Positions 42,210 through 51,246 of a DNA stretch of 64,000 nucleotides are shown here, piece after piece (position 1 is the stretch's first letter; the number at the start of each line of letters is the position of its first letter). The DNA is from Yeosuana marina (lineage in GTDB: Bacteria; Bacteroidota; Bacteroidia; Flavobacteriales; Flavobacteriaceae). Location: NCBI RefSeq assembly GCF_011762485.1, contig NZ_JAAKGI010000037.1, positions 133,075 through 197,074 on the forward strand, in the 5' to 3' direction. Position numbers and translations under genes: made by a program. The notes beneath the pieces are model-generated. The model made no database searches and was not told the DNA's origin. It saw only the letters and a list, made by a program, of their open reading frames with translations.

Positions 42210-43667
42210 TCAATGTATTTTTAGGCTGCCATTTTTGGTGGCCTTTTTTATAAATACTTCCCAAATAAAAAAGCTATAAATGATGGTGTATTCTAAAGCA
42301 ATTATCCATAGATTTTCTGTGTTATCTGAATTTGTATAAGCCAAATAACTTAATATGCCAACAAAACTCCAAATCAAGGGAAACCTATATCTAGTAAAAA
42401 CACTTAAAATTAAAAGTGTTGCAATATACCATGGGTGTACAGTTGTGCTTGTAAAATAGTAAAATGATAACACCAATAGCATACTAGTAATTAGGCCTGG
42501 TAAGGTTTTATTTTTTCTAAATAGCGCTATAGCTATAACAACCAAAACAACTAATATAGGAATAATTTTTCCTATAATACTAATCTCATTATAACCGGTA
42601 ACTAAATAGCCTATTGCTCTAGCTATGTAATATAAACTAGCATTAAATTCAAAATCTTGAAACCATAAGGCAACAGTTTTTGTGTAATTAATTATAAATT
42701 CTGAAGAATAAAAAGGTAAAAATAAAACTAAAGTTGTCAAACCAACAATGCTGTAAAAGTACATTAGTTTTGCTATTCCTTGTATTTTGTAATTATTACT
42801 CATAACTGCCTTGTTATTTTCATCAGGTCTAATAAATTTTGATGTTTTTTGTAAAGACTTAAAATGGTCACTAGGTTTTACAAACCACTTAAAAAGAAGA
42901 GGTAAAAAAATAAGAGGAATTAATTTTACTGAAATTGATAATGCTAAAATAATGGCAGAAAATTTCAATTTCCTAGATTGCAGTAAATATAAACTCCATA
43001 CTAAAAAAAAAATCATAACTCCTTCAAAATGAAGGTTTCCAGTAAGTTCTATTATAACGAATGGATTAAGGATATACCAAAATATATTGTGAATAGGAAT
43101 GTTAAGTTTTTCAAGAATTTTTTTTCCAAAATAAAACGTTCCCAAATCTGCTAAAATAATTATAATACGCATTACAATAGCAGAACCCAAAATACTCTTT
43201 CCTGCAAATAGTCCTGCAATTACAAAACAAAGCTGATTAACAGGTGGATAGTTGGTAAAGTGGCTACCATTTAAAATTCCCATGCCATTGTATAATTCTT
43301 GGGCTTGATATACTGGAAAAACACCTTTAGAGATAAACGATTCCGGAGTAAATAAATAAGGGTTAATCCCCTCTAAAATCATTCTGCCATCCCAAATAAA
43401 GCGATAAAAATCTTGAGATAGATTTGGAAGAGCAAAGAGAAAAATAAATCTTAACAAAAAAGATATAATAAACAAAAAGGTAATGGCGTTTTTGTTAGAA
43501 ATTGTTAGTTTATAAAACAAATAAAATAGAGCTGCATACAGCATAATCAGCTTTATATAATCTGTCCTCACTAAACCATAGGCAAAGCTGATATAAAAGA
43601 GTATGCAAGAAAAAACCAAGAGTAGTGAAAATCTATGAAATTTTAAAAAATTGGTGTTTAAAAGCAT
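42210..43667 (-). CDS. Integral-membrane glycosyltransferase (mannosyltransferase-like, GT-C fold)
   Basis: The 485-aa protein has about 12 hydrophobic segments. The first periplasmic loop contains LSQDFYRFIWDGRMILEGINPYLF, in which the acidic residues and the DG-x-x-x-x-x-G-x-N-P-(Y/F) form are typical of lipid-linked-sugar GT-C enzymes (GT87/DUF2029-like or PIG-M-like). It should transfer a sugar from a polyprenyl phosphate carrier outside the inner membrane. The acceptor is unknown. It is a single gene, convergent with the small exported protein gene (10 bp between stops) and divergent from the epimerase gene. A basic loop of about 35 residues (around 270-300, FVKPSDHFKSLQKTSKF) lies between segments. 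Confidence 0.8.
   Translation of the reverse strand: MLLNTNFLKFHRFSLLLVFSCILFYISFAYGLVRTDYIKLIMLYAALFYLFYKLTISNKNAITFLFIISFLLRFIFLFALPNLSQDFYRFIWDGRMILEGINPYLFTPESFISKGVFPVYQAQELYNGMGILNGSHFTNYPPVNQLCFVIAGLFAGKSILGSAIVMRIIIILADLGTFYFGKKILEKLNIPIHNIFWYILNPFVIIELTGNLHFEGVMIFFLVWSLYLLQSRKLKFSAIILALSISVKLIPLIFLPLLFKWFVKPSDHFKSLQKTSKFIRPDENNKAVMSNNYKIQGIAKLMYFYSIVGLTTLVLFLPFYSSEFIINYTKTVALWFQDFEFNASLYYIARAIGYLVTGYNEISIIGKIIPILVVLVVIAIALFRKNKTLPGLITSMLLVLSFYYFTSTTVHPWYIATLLILSVFTRYRFPLIWSFVGILSYLAYTNSDNTENLWIIALEYTIIYSFFIWEVFIKKATKNGSLKIH
42224..42249 (+). terminator. Terminator after the small exported protein gene
   Basis: GGCTGCCA (42224-42231) pairs with TGGTGGCC (42236-42243), with two G-T pairs, and is followed by six T. 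It lies inside the end of the convergent glycosyltransferase gene. Confidence 0.6.
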
Positions 43668-43671
43668 ATTT

Positions 43672-43700
43672 CAAATATAAGATTATTTGGTAAGATGCAA
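43672..43700 (-). promoter_or_regulatory. Promoter of the membrane glycosyltransferase (TTG-N18-TATATTTG)
   Basis: On the complementary strand TTG (43700-43698), an 18-base spacer and TATATTTG (43679-43672) match the Bacteroidota consensus. The -7 box ends only about 4 bp before the ATG, which would give a leaderless or nearly leaderless message. The real start of translation may therefore lie downstream, or the match may be chance. Confidence 0.4.
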
Positions 43701-43791
43701 GCCTTAAAAAACTATTACGATATAGTTAATAACTAAATGAATTTTTCGATATTATATGATATCTGTCATAAATTAAAAAACAGTCCTGTTC

Positions 43792-43799
43792 TAATTTTG
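43792..43799 (+). promoter_or_regulatory. -7 element (TAATTTTG) before the epimerase gene
   Basis: The octamer fits TAnnTTTG and is 39 bp upstream of the ATG at 43839. No clear -33 TTG is seen at 17-23 bp, so only the -7 half is supported. Confidence 0.4.
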
Positions 43800-43838
43800 A
43801 CATACATAAACAGACAAAATCAAACAAATATATAAGTT

Positions 43839-44246
43839 ATGAATATTTCACACATTGAGCACTTAGGTATTGCCGTTGAAAATTTGGAGGAATCAATCAA
43901 GTATTATGAAGACGTTTTGGGAATGACCTGTTATTCCGTAGAAGAAGTGGCAGATCAAAAAGTTAAAACGGCCTTTTTTTTAGTAGGTAATACTAAAATT
44001 GAATTGTTGGAAAGCACGTCTCCAGATGGACCAATTGGTAAGTTTATTGCTAAAAAAGGTCAAGGAATTCATCATATAGCGTTTGCCGTAGATAATGCTA
44101 CCAAAGCTTTAAAATTAGCCGAAGAACGAGGAGTCACATTGATTGATAAAGAATCAAGAAAAGGGGCAGAAGGCTTAGATATTGGGTTCTTGCATCCAAA
44201 ATCTACATTAGGGGTTCTCACAGAACTTTGTTCAAAACCCGAATAA
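43839..44246 (+). CDS. mce: Methylmalonyl-CoA epimerase
   Basis: The 135-aa VOC-fold enzyme interconverts the (S) and (R) forms of methylmalonyl-CoA. The typical signs are ISHIEHLGIAVENLEESIKYYEDVLGM at the N-terminus (metal-binding His), TKIELLESTSPDGPIGKFIAKKGQGIHHIAFAV with E and H ligands, and LGVLTELC at the end. It lies 38 bp before the carboxyltransferase gene and opens the methylmalonyl-CoA operon, where it links the mutase (R form) with the decarboxylase (S form). Confidence 0.94.
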   Translation: MNISHIEHLGIAVENLEESIKYYEDVLGMTCYSVEEVADQKVKTAFFLVGNTKIELLESTSPDGPIGKFIAKKGQGIHHIAFAVDNATKALKLAEERGVTLIDKESRKGAEGLDIGFLHPKSTLGVLTELCSKPE

Positions 44247-44284
44247 TTTCAATTAATAAAATACATAAGTAAAAACATAAGAGT

Positions 44285-45844
44285 ATGGCAAATCAAGATA
44301 AAATTAACGAGCTCATTGAAAAAAGAGCCAAAGCAAGATTGGGAGGCGGTGAAAAACGTATCGATTCTCAACATGCTAAAGGGAAATTAACGGCTCGTGA
44401 GCGAATAGATATCCTCTTAGATGATGATAGTTTTGAAGAGTTTGACATGTTTGTAACTCACAGAACTAAGTCTTTTGGATTAGACAAAGAAATATATTTA
44501 TCAGATGGAGTTGTAACAGGACACGGAACTATTGACGGAAGAATTGTTTACATTTTTGCTCAAGATTTTACGGTTTTTGGTGGGTCACTTTCTGAGACCT
44601 ATGCCTTAAAAATTTGTAAAATAATGGATATGGCTATGAAAATTGGTGTTCCTGTAATAGGACTGAATGATAGTGGTGGAGCTCGTATTCAAGAAGGTGT
44701 AAGATCGCTTGCTGGTTATGCTGAAATTTTTCAAAGAAATATTATGGCTTCCGGCGTTATTCCACAAATATCATCCATTTTAGGGCCATGTGCTGGTGGA
44801 GCGGTTTATTCACCAGCTTTGACAGATTTTACTATTATGACAGATCAAACAAGTTACATGTTTGTTACAGGTCCTAAGGTTGTACAATCTGTAACAGGAG
44901 AAGTTGTAACTCCCGAGCAATTAGGCGGAGCCACAATTCATTCTACGAAATCTGGAGTATCACACTTTTTAGCTGAAGATGATGAAGAAAACCTCATGCT
45001 GATTAGAAAAGTGTTAAGTTATTTGCCTTCAAATAATCTTGAGGATCCACCATTAATTTCAACTTCAGATCCTATAGATCGATTAGATGATATTTTGAAT
45101 ACCATTATTCCTGAAAATGCTAATCAGCCTTATGATATATTAGATGTTATTACAACCATAACAGATAATAGTGAGTTTTTAGAAGTGCATAGAAATTATG
45201 CAAAAAATATAGTAGTTGGTTTTGCTCGTTTCAATGGGCATTCGGTTGGTATTGTAGCTAACCAACCTAAGTACTATGCAGGAGTTTTAGATACCGAAGC
45301 TTCAAGAAAAGCTGCTAGATTTGTACGTTTTTGTGATGCATTTAATATTCCTATTATAACACTAGTTGATGTACCAGGTTTCTTGCCTGGAACAGGACAA
45401 GAATATGCTGGAATTATTTTACACGGTGCCAAACTATTATTTGCTTACGGTGAAGCAACCGTTCCTAAAGTAACAATCACACTTCGTAAATCTTATGGTG
45501 GAGCACATGATGTAATGAGCTGTAAACAACTTAGAGGAGACTTGAATTACGCATGGCCAACTGCAGAAATTGCTGTTATGGGAGCTAAAGGAGCAGTTGA
45601 AGTTTTAGAAGGCTCTAACATTCGTAAGATTGAAGATGCAGACGAAAAACAACATTATATTGAAGAAAAAGAAAATGAGTACACTACCAAGTTTGCAAAT
45701 CCTTATGTGGCTGCTAAATATGGATTTATTGATGATGTAATTGAACCAAGAAATACACGATTTAGAATTATTAGAGCTTTAGAATTATTAGCTAATAAGA
45801 AAGAAGTAAATCCACCAAAAAAACACTCAAATATTCCATTATAA
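44285..45844 (+). CDS. mmdA: Methylmalonyl-CoA decarboxylase alpha subunit / acyl-CoA carboxyltransferase
   Basis: The 519-aa carboxyltransferase carries [21 protein letters not shown] at the N-terminus, the two crotonase-like halves with [20 protein letters not shown] and [16 protein letters not shown], and [17 protein letters not shown] in the second half. It moves carboxylate between (S)-methylmalonyl-CoA and biotin. The genes after it encode a gamma-like membrane piece, a biotin carrier and the beta-type Na+ pump, and no biotin carboxylase is present. The set is thus that of a sodium-pumping decarboxylase and not of a standard propionyl-CoA carboxylase, though the alpha subunit alone does not separate the two. 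The stop overlaps the next ATG by one base. Confidence 0.93.
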   Translation: MANQDKINELIEKRAKARLGGGEKRIDSQHAKGKLTARERIDILLDDDSFEEFDMFVTHRTKSFGLDKEIYLSDGVVTGHGTIDGRIVYIFAQDFTVFGGSLSETYALKICKIMDMAMKIGVPVIGLNDSGGARIQEGVRSLAGYAEIFQRNIMASGVIPQISSILGPCAGGAVYSPALTDFTIMTDQTSYMFVTGPKVVQSVTGEVVTPEQLGGATIHSTKSGVSHFLAEDDEENLMLIRKVLSYLPSNNLEDPPLISTSDPIDRLDDILNTIIPENANQPYDILDVITTITDNSEFLEVHRNYAKNIVVGFARFNGHSVGIVANQPKYYAGVLDTEASRKAARFVRFCDAFNIPIITLVDVPGFLPGTGQEYAGIILHGAKLLFAYGEATVPKVTITLRKSYGGAHDVMSCKQLRGDLNYAWPTAEIAVMGAKGAVEVLEGSNIRKIEDADEKQHYIEEKENEYTTKFANPYVAAKYGFIDDVIEPRNTRFRIIRALELLANKKEVNPPKKHSNIPL

Positions 45845-46206
45845 TGACACATATATTATTATATACCGATAAGTTAAGTGAAGGCTATGTTATTCTATTT
45901 ACTGGTTTAGTAATTGTTTTTAGCGGATTATTGCTGTTAACACTTTTTTTTAAGTTTGGATTACCATTTATGCTTTATATATACAAAATCATAACAAAAG
46001 GTCCAGATAAAAAGGTTGCAGAGATTTCTTCAAAAGTAAATGAAGAATTTACAGGAGAAGTTGCAGCAGCAATTTCCATGGCTATATACATGTACCTTGA
46101 TGTAAAGCATGATAACGAAAATGCCATATTAACCATAAAACAAGCTCGTAAATTATATTCTCCATGGAGTTCTAAAATATACGGAGCCTATAATAAAAGA
46201 TTGTAA
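45844..46206 (+). CDS. OadG/MmdD-like membrane subunit
   Basis: The 120-aa protein has one strong membrane segment (about 16-42, YVILFTGLVIVFSGLLLLTLFF) and a hydrophilic C-terminal part with alternating charge and YSPWSSKIYGAYNKRL near the end. Length, single membrane anchor and operon position fit the gamma/delta subunit of the oxaloacetate and methylmalonyl-CoA decarboxylases, which holds the complex together at the membrane. Sequence conservation in this family is low, so the call rests partly on position. Its ATG overlaps the stop of the alpha-subunit gene by one base, so translation is coupled. Confidence 0.8.
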   Translation: MTHILLYTDKLSEGYVILFTGLVIVFSGLLLLTLFFKFGLPFMLYIYKIITKGPDKKVAEISSKVNEEFTGEVAAAISMAIYMYLDVKHDNENAILTIKQARKLYSPWSSKIYGAYNKRL

Positions 46207-46229
46207 AATCTTAAAGAAATATAAAAAAT

Positions 46230-46655
46230 ATGAAAAATTTCACATTCAAAATAAATGAAAACAATTACAGCGTTAAAATTGTTTCGCAAGAAAATAATAC
46301 GATAGACTTGGAGGTTAACGGAACAAGTTATTCTGTAAAAATGAAAGAAGAAATAAAAACAAGAAAAACACCAACACTTGTTCGTAAACCATCTAAAGCA
46401 GCACCTGTAGAGCCGGTAAAAGTAAACCCAAGTTCTTCTGGAAAAGCAAAAGTTACTGCGCCAATACCAGGAGTTATATTATCTCTAAATGTAAAAGTAG
46501 GCGATACTATTAAAGAGAACGATTTGTTATTAGTTCTTGAGGCTATGAAAATGGAAAATAGTATCGTTGCAGAAAAATCGGGAGTCGTTACTGCAATTAA
46601 TGTTACCGTAGGACAACAAGTTCTGCAAGGTGAAGTAATGATAGAATTAGAATAA
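46230..46655 (+). CDS. Biotin carrier subunit (MmdC/OadA-C-terminal type)
   Basis: The 141-aa protein has an N-terminal beta part (1-40), a Pro/Lys/Ala linker (about 42-72) and a biotinyl domain (about 74-141). The biotinylation site is EAMKMEN with K107 as the attachment lysine. It ferries carboxyl between the alpha subunit and the membrane beta subunit. Spacing is 23 bp from the gamma-like gene and 88 bp to the beta-subunit gene. It is of normal length and no defect is seen. Confidence 0.93.
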   Translation: MKNFTFKINENNYSVKIVSQENNTIDLEVNGTSYSVKMKEEIKTRKTPTLVRKPSKAAPVEPVKVNPSSSGKAKVTAPIPGVILSLNVKVGDTIKENDLLLVLEAMKMENSIVAEKSGVVTAINVTVGQQVLQGEVMIELE

Positions 46656-46743
46656 AACTAGGTAATGTCATTTCAAGTAAAATAAGATCTTTTTTAAAGA
46701 CTGTTAACTTTTTTATGCTTTGATTTGACCAAAACAGAAAAAA

Positions 46744-48063
46744 ATGAAGAAAATAATATTAATATTTGGAGTTCTTTCACTACTCGTTTTTATAAGACCA
46801 GTTTTAGGATTTAACACTAATTCTACTAATTCAGAAGTGTCTGCACGGAGTTATGAGGACGATATTACTGTTGCAGAAGGATTTGTTTCGGAAGCTTTTA
46901 ATGGGATTAAACAATTCTACCAATATACAGGTTTTGCAAATGCCGAATCTGGAAATATAATTATGATTTTAATAGGAATTATTTTTATCTACCTTGGTAT
47001 TAAATTTGACTACGAACCGCTATTATTAATTCCAATAGGAACAGGTGTTATTCTTGGTAATATACCGTTTGTAGCAGGAAATCAAACAGGAATTTATGAA
47101 GCCGGATCGGTTTTAAATTACTTGTATTTTGGAGTGGTAAAAGGAATTTATCCACCACTTATATTTTTAGGTATTGGGGCAATGACTGATTTCTCCTCAC
47201 TTATAGCTAACCCGAAACTTATGCTTCTTGGAGCGGCCGCTCAAATTGGTGTATTTGCAACCTTTTTAGGAGCGCTTTATTTAGGGTTTAACTTACCAGA
47301 AGCAGGTGCTATTGGTATTATCGGTGGAGCAGATGGGCCAACTGCCATATTTTTATCCTCAAAATTAGCAAATGGTATTAACGTGTTGGCAGATGGTACA
47401 ACGGTTAAAAACTTAATAGGACCAATTGCGATTGCGGCTTATTCTTATATGGCTTTAGTGCCAGTGATTCAACCCCCAATAATGAAGTTGCTTACCACTA
47501 AAAAGGAACGATTAATAAGAATGAAACCACCAAGAGCAGTTTCTCAAAAAGAGAAAATGATCTTTCCTATTGTCGCTTTATTATTAACAACTTTTATTTC
47601 TCCTAGCGCATTACCTTTATTAGGAATGTTATTCTTTGGGAATTTACTAAAAGAATCTGGTAGAACCGAAAGACTTGCAGATACAGCGCGAACTAAATTA
47701 ATAGATATAGTTACGATTCTCTTGGGGGTTACCGTTGGAGCATCAACTCAAGCTGATATTTTTATAACTAAAGATTCTATGCTGATATTTGCTTTAGGAG
47801 CCATATCATTTGTGATAGCAACAATGGGAGGCTTGTTGTTTGCGAAATTCATGAATTTATTCCTTAAAGGTGACGATAAATTAAACCCGCTTATTGGAGC
47901 TGCTGGTGTTTCCGCTGTTCCAGATAGTGCGAGGGTCGTACACACAGAAGGTCTTAAAGCCGATCCTCAGAACTATTTATTAATGCACGCGATGGCACCA
48001 AACGTAGCAGGAGTTATTGGATCTGCAATAGCAGCCGGTATTATACTAAGTTTCTTAGGATAA
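46744..48063 (+). CDS. mmdB: Na+-translocating decarboxylase beta subunit
   Basis: The 439-aa membrane protein belongs to the OadB/MmdB/GcdB family. It releases CO2 from carboxybiotin and pumps sodium out. The conserved pieces are FDYEPLLLIPIGTGVILGNIPF, GAMTDFSSLIANPKLMLLGAAAQ, GGADGPTAIF with the functional Asp, and NPLIGAAGVSAVPDSARV. About 10 further membrane segments are seen. It has an N-terminal extension of about 50-60 residues over E. coli-type OadB. The extension starts with a signal-like stretch (MKKIILIFGVLSLLVFIRPVLG) and a polar segment. This may make the mature N-terminus periplasmic. Confidence 0.93.
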   Translation: MKKIILIFGVLSLLVFIRPVLGFNTNSTNSEVSARSYEDDITVAEGFVSEAFNGIKQFYQYTGFANAESGNIIMILIGIIFIYLGIKFDYEPLLLIPIGTGVILGNIPFVAGNQTGIYEAGSVLNYLYFGVVKGIYPPLIFLGIGAMTDFSSLIANPKLMLLGAAAQIGVFATFLGALYLGFNLPEAGAIGIIGGADGPTAIFLSSKLANGINVLADGTTVKNLIGPIAIAAYSYMALVPVIQPPIMKLLTTKKERLIRMKPPRAVSQKEKMIFPIVALLLTTFISPSALPLLGMLFFGNLLKESGRTERLADTARTKLIDIVTILLGVTVGASTQADIFITKDSMLIFALGAISFVIATMGGLLFAKFMNLFLKGDDKLNPLIGAAGVSAVPDSARVVHTEGLKADPQNYLLMHAMAPNVAGVIGSAIAAGIILSFLG

Positions 48064-48113
48064 GATTGATTATTAATTAAAATGAAATCAGGTACAATTA
48101 AAATAGTTTTAAA

Positions 48114-49403
48114 ATGAAAATTCCAAATGTAATGTCAGCTGCAGAAGCTGTCAAACTTATAAAATCTGGAAATAGAGTATTAATTCAAGGAGGTTCTGCA
48201 ACACCTCAAACATTAATAAAAGCGATGGTAGCACGTGCTCCTGAACTTAAAAAGGTTGAAATCTGCCACTTACATACAGAAGGAGAATGTGGTTACGCAA
48301 ATCCAGAGTTTAGAGAAAGTTTCCATACAAGTGCATTCTTTATTGGTGGAAATTTAAGAAAAATGGTGGGTAATACTGTTGACTATATTCCTATTTTTTT
48401 AAGTGATATTCCTAGCTTGTTTAGAGAAGGATATATGGATTTAGATGTGGTTTTAGTTAATGTGTCACCACCAGATAAACATGGGTTTTGTTCGTTAGGG
48501 GTCTCTGTAGATATTGTTATTTCAGCCATTGAGAATAGTAAAAAAGTCATAGCTCAAATAAACCCTAAAATGCCTCGTACGTTTGGTGATGCTTTAGTTC
48601 ATTTAAATCAGTTTAGTGCCTGTGTTTTAGTAGATGAAGATATTCATGAAATGCAATTTGTTGCACCAACAGAACAAGAACAGGCTATTGGAAAAAATAT
48701 TGCCAACATTATCGAAGATGGGGCCACACTTCAAATGGGTATTGGTGGTATTCCTAATGCGGTTTTAACATATTTAACTAATCATAAAAACTTAGGTGTT
48801 CATACCGAGATGTTTTCTGAAGGTATTGTTGATTTAGTTGAAAAAGGCATCGTTAATGGATCTCAGAAAAAAGTAAACCCTTATAAAATTATTTCTGGTT
48901 TCGCGATGGGAACACGACGTTTGTATGATTTTATGGATGACAATCCCGAAATAGAAATGCTTGATATAGCTTATGTAAATGATACGGCAATTATTCGTCA
49001 AAATCCAAAAGTAACCGCTATTAATTCTGCTATTGAAATTGATTTTACGGGTCAAGTTTGCGCAGATTCCATAGGAACAAGAATGTTTTCTGGTGTTGGT
49101 GGTCAAATGGATTTTATGCGTGGCGCAGCCTTATCAAAAGGAGGGAAACCAATTATTGCTATTACATCGACTACGCTAAAAGGAGTTTCTAAAATTGTGC
49201 CCGCTTTAAAACCTGGAGCAGGAGTAGTAACAACCAGAGCCCATGCAAGATATGTAGCCACTGAATATGGTGTCGCCGAATTATTTGGAAAAACATTAAA
49301 GCAACGAGCTGAAGCGTTAAGAGATGTGGCACATCCAGATCACAGAGAGGAATTAGATAAAGCGATTTTCGAACGTTTTGGAACTAACAGTGTAATGATT
49401 TAA
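48114..49403 (+). CDS. Acetyl-CoA hydrolase/transferase family CoA-transferase
   Basis: The 429-aa protein is a family-I CoA-transferase. It has SGNRVLIQGGSATPQTLI at the N-terminus, CHLHTEGECGYANPEF, VSPPDKHGFCSLG, LQMGIGGIPNAVL, HTEMFSEGIVDL with the likely catalytic Glu, and GVVTTRAHARYVATEYGVAELFG. Such enzymes move CoA among acetate, succinate and propionate. Placed between the decarboxylase and the mutase genes, it probably transfers CoA from propionyl-CoA or acetyl-CoA to succinate, closing a succinate-to-propionate cycle (inference). It could also act as a 4-hydroxybutyrate- or butyrate-CoA-transferase. Confidence 0.9.
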   Translation: MKIPNVMSAAEAVKLIKSGNRVLIQGGSATPQTLIKAMVARAPELKKVEICHLHTEGECGYANPEFRESFHTSAFFIGGNLRKMVGNTVDYIPIFLSDIPSLFREGYMDLDVVLVNVSPPDKHGFCSLGVSVDIVISAIENSKKVIAQINPKMPRTFGDALVHLNQFSACVLVDEDIHEMQFVAPTEQEQAIGKNIANIIEDGATLQMGIGGIPNAVLTYLTNHKNLGVHTEMFSEGIVDLVEKGIVNGSQKKVNPYKIISGFAMGTRRLYDFMDDNPEIEMLDIAYVNDTAIIRQNPKVTAINSAIEIDFTGQVCADSIGTRMFSGVGGQMDFMRGAALSKGGKPIIAITSTTLKGVSKIVPALKPGAGVVTTRAHARYVATEYGVAELFGKTLKQRAEALRDVAHPDHREELDKAIFERFGTNSVMI

Positions 49404-49431
49404 ATTTATAGTTTAAAAAAATATATGTAGT

Positions 49432-51246
49432 ATGAGTACTAACAATAAAACACTTTTTTCAGAATTTGGTCCGGTTTCAAAGGAACAATGGATTGAGAAA
49501 GTGAATGTTGATTTAAAAGGTGCCGATTTTGATAAAAAGCTTGTTTGGAAGAATTTAAGCAAAATCGATATTCAACCTTTTTACAACACAGAAGACAAAT
49601 TAAAGTATATTACTAATACTGGTCAAAATTCGCAAGCATTAATCAATTATAGAAATATAATTGTTGAGTCTGCCGAAAGCGCGAATAAACTCGCATTGAA
49701 AGCCGTTAAGGAAGGTATTACCGGACTTCTTTTTACAATATATAAAAACGTATTGGTAGATAAACTTTTAAGTGGTATTAATTTAAATGAAGTTGCCGTA
49801 TCTTTTATTTTACAGAATAACGACTCTAGTTTTGCAAGTGACTTTTTCGATTTTGCAGAACAGAATTTAAATGATACTAAAAATCTTAAAGGATATTTCG
49901 ATTTACAATTAATCTCAAATTATGTTACAAAAGGCAGAGTTGAAGATTCTCAATTTAATGCGCTATGTAATGTTGTAAAATTAGGCAAATCGTACCCAAA
50001 TTTTAAAACCATCACTATTTCAGGTGCTAACTATTTAGATGCTGGTGCAAATCAGGTTCAAGAGGTAGCATATACTCTAAATTCTTTAGTTTATGTAATT
50101 GAACAATGTCTCGATAGAGATATTCATATAGAAACCATTTTTAATAATTTACATATTCAATTAGCTGTCGGTTCAGAATATTTTGTTGAAATTGGTAAGT
50201 TTAGAGCTTTCAACAGTGCATTAACTGCCTTAGGAAAAGAATATGGCGTTCCTGTAAAGCATATGTTAACGGCAAAAACATCAGTTTGGAGTAAATCTAT
50301 AACCGATGCGCACACCAATTTATTACGCGCAACTACCGAAACTATGTCTGCTATTTTAGGAAATGTTGATGGCGTTTTAATTGATGCTTACGATAAAGAA
50401 TTTAACAATCCATCAGATTTTTCAAGTAGAATAGCGGGTAATATCGCCACCATTTTAAAAGAAGAATCTTACTTCGGAAAAGTATCAAACCCAGTTGATG
50501 GGTCTTATTATATTGAAGATGTTAGTACTAAAATAGCCGAAAAAGCTTTAGAACTTTTCAAAGAAATTGAAGCTCAAGGTGGTTTTTATAAAGCGTTTGA
50601 AGCAGAAATAATTCAGCAACAAATAGCAGAGATTCGCCAAGAAAAAATAAAGCTAATTAGTCAACGACGATTACCAATGGTTGGCGTTAATAAATATCCT
50701 AACCTAATGGAAACGGTGTCTTCGGAAATTTTATCATCTGGAGCAGTTGAAAATTCTAAACTGTTAACACCAAGGCGCGCCTCTTTAGAAATTGAAGCTG
50801 TTAGAAAAGTAACAGAACAAATTGTTGAAAACACTAAAAAAAGACCAGTTATTGAATTGACAAGCTTTGGTAATTTAACGATGCGTAAAGCAAGAGCGGC
50901 TTTTTCTTATGACTTTTTAGGCGTTAGTGGTTTTTTAGTTTTAGCAGAGCAAAGTTATGCTGATGTTGAAAAGGCTGCCGAAAGTAGCGCTAATTCAGAT
51001 TCAGATGTGGTTGTTATTTGTAGCTCCGATGATGATTACGATGCGAGTGCATTACGTTTTGTGCAAGTGTTTCGATCGTTAAACACAGAAAAAGTGCTTT
51101 TATTGGCAGGAAATCCTGTTAATTTGTTAGACGTATTAACAGCATCAGGTTTAGACGGATGTATTCATATGAAATCAGATGTAATTCAAACCATTTCAGG
51201 AGTTCAGAAAAAAGTTCAAAAAAACATTAAATCTTTAGAAGTATGA
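49432..51246 (+). CDS. mutA: Methylmalonyl-CoA mutase small (beta) subunit
   Basis: The 604-aa protein matches the mutase small subunit: [33 protein letters not shown] at the start, a barrel with [21 protein letters not shown], and a C-terminal flavodoxin-like region. That region lacks the DxHxxG cobalamin motif, as is normal for this non-catalytic partner. It pairs with MutB, whose gene overlaps it by 4 bp (ATGA). The complex interconverts succinyl-CoA and (R)-methylmalonyl-CoA. It lies 28 bp after the CoA-transferase gene. Confidence 0.93.
   Translation: MSTNNKTLFSEFGPVSKEQWIEKVNVDLKGADFDKKLVWKNLSKIDIQPFYNTEDKLKYITNTGQNSQALINYRNIIVESAESANKLALKAVKEGITGLLFTIYKNVLVDKLLSGINLNEVAVSFILQNNDSSFASDFFDFAEQNLNDTKNLKGYFDLQLISNYVTKGRVEDSQFNALCNVVKLGKSYPNFKTITISGANYLDAGANQVQEVAYTLNSLVYVIEQCLDRDIHIETIFNNLHIQLAVGSEYFVEIGKFRAFNSALTALGKEYGVPVKHMLTAKTSVWSKSITDAHTNLLRATTETMSAILGNVDGVLIDAYDKEFNNPSDFSSRIAGNIATILKEESYFGKVSNPVDGSYYIEDVSTKIAEKALELFKEIEAQGGFYKAFEAEIIQQQIAEIRQEKIKLISQRRLPMVGVNKYPNLMETVSSEILSSGAVENSKLLTPRRASLEIEAVRKVTEQIVENTKKRPVIELTSFGNLTMRKARAAFSYDFLGVSGFLVLAEQSYADVEKAAESSANSDSDVVVICSSDDDYDASALRFVQVFRSLNTEKVLLLAGNPVNLLDVLTASGLDGCIHMKSDVIQTISGVQKKVQKNIKSLEV

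Noticed and set aside
48063..49432. Cobalamin riboswitch before the mutase genes
   Set aside because: I looked in the gaps before the CoA-transferase and mutase genes. They are under 60 bp and show no B12-box-like sequence.
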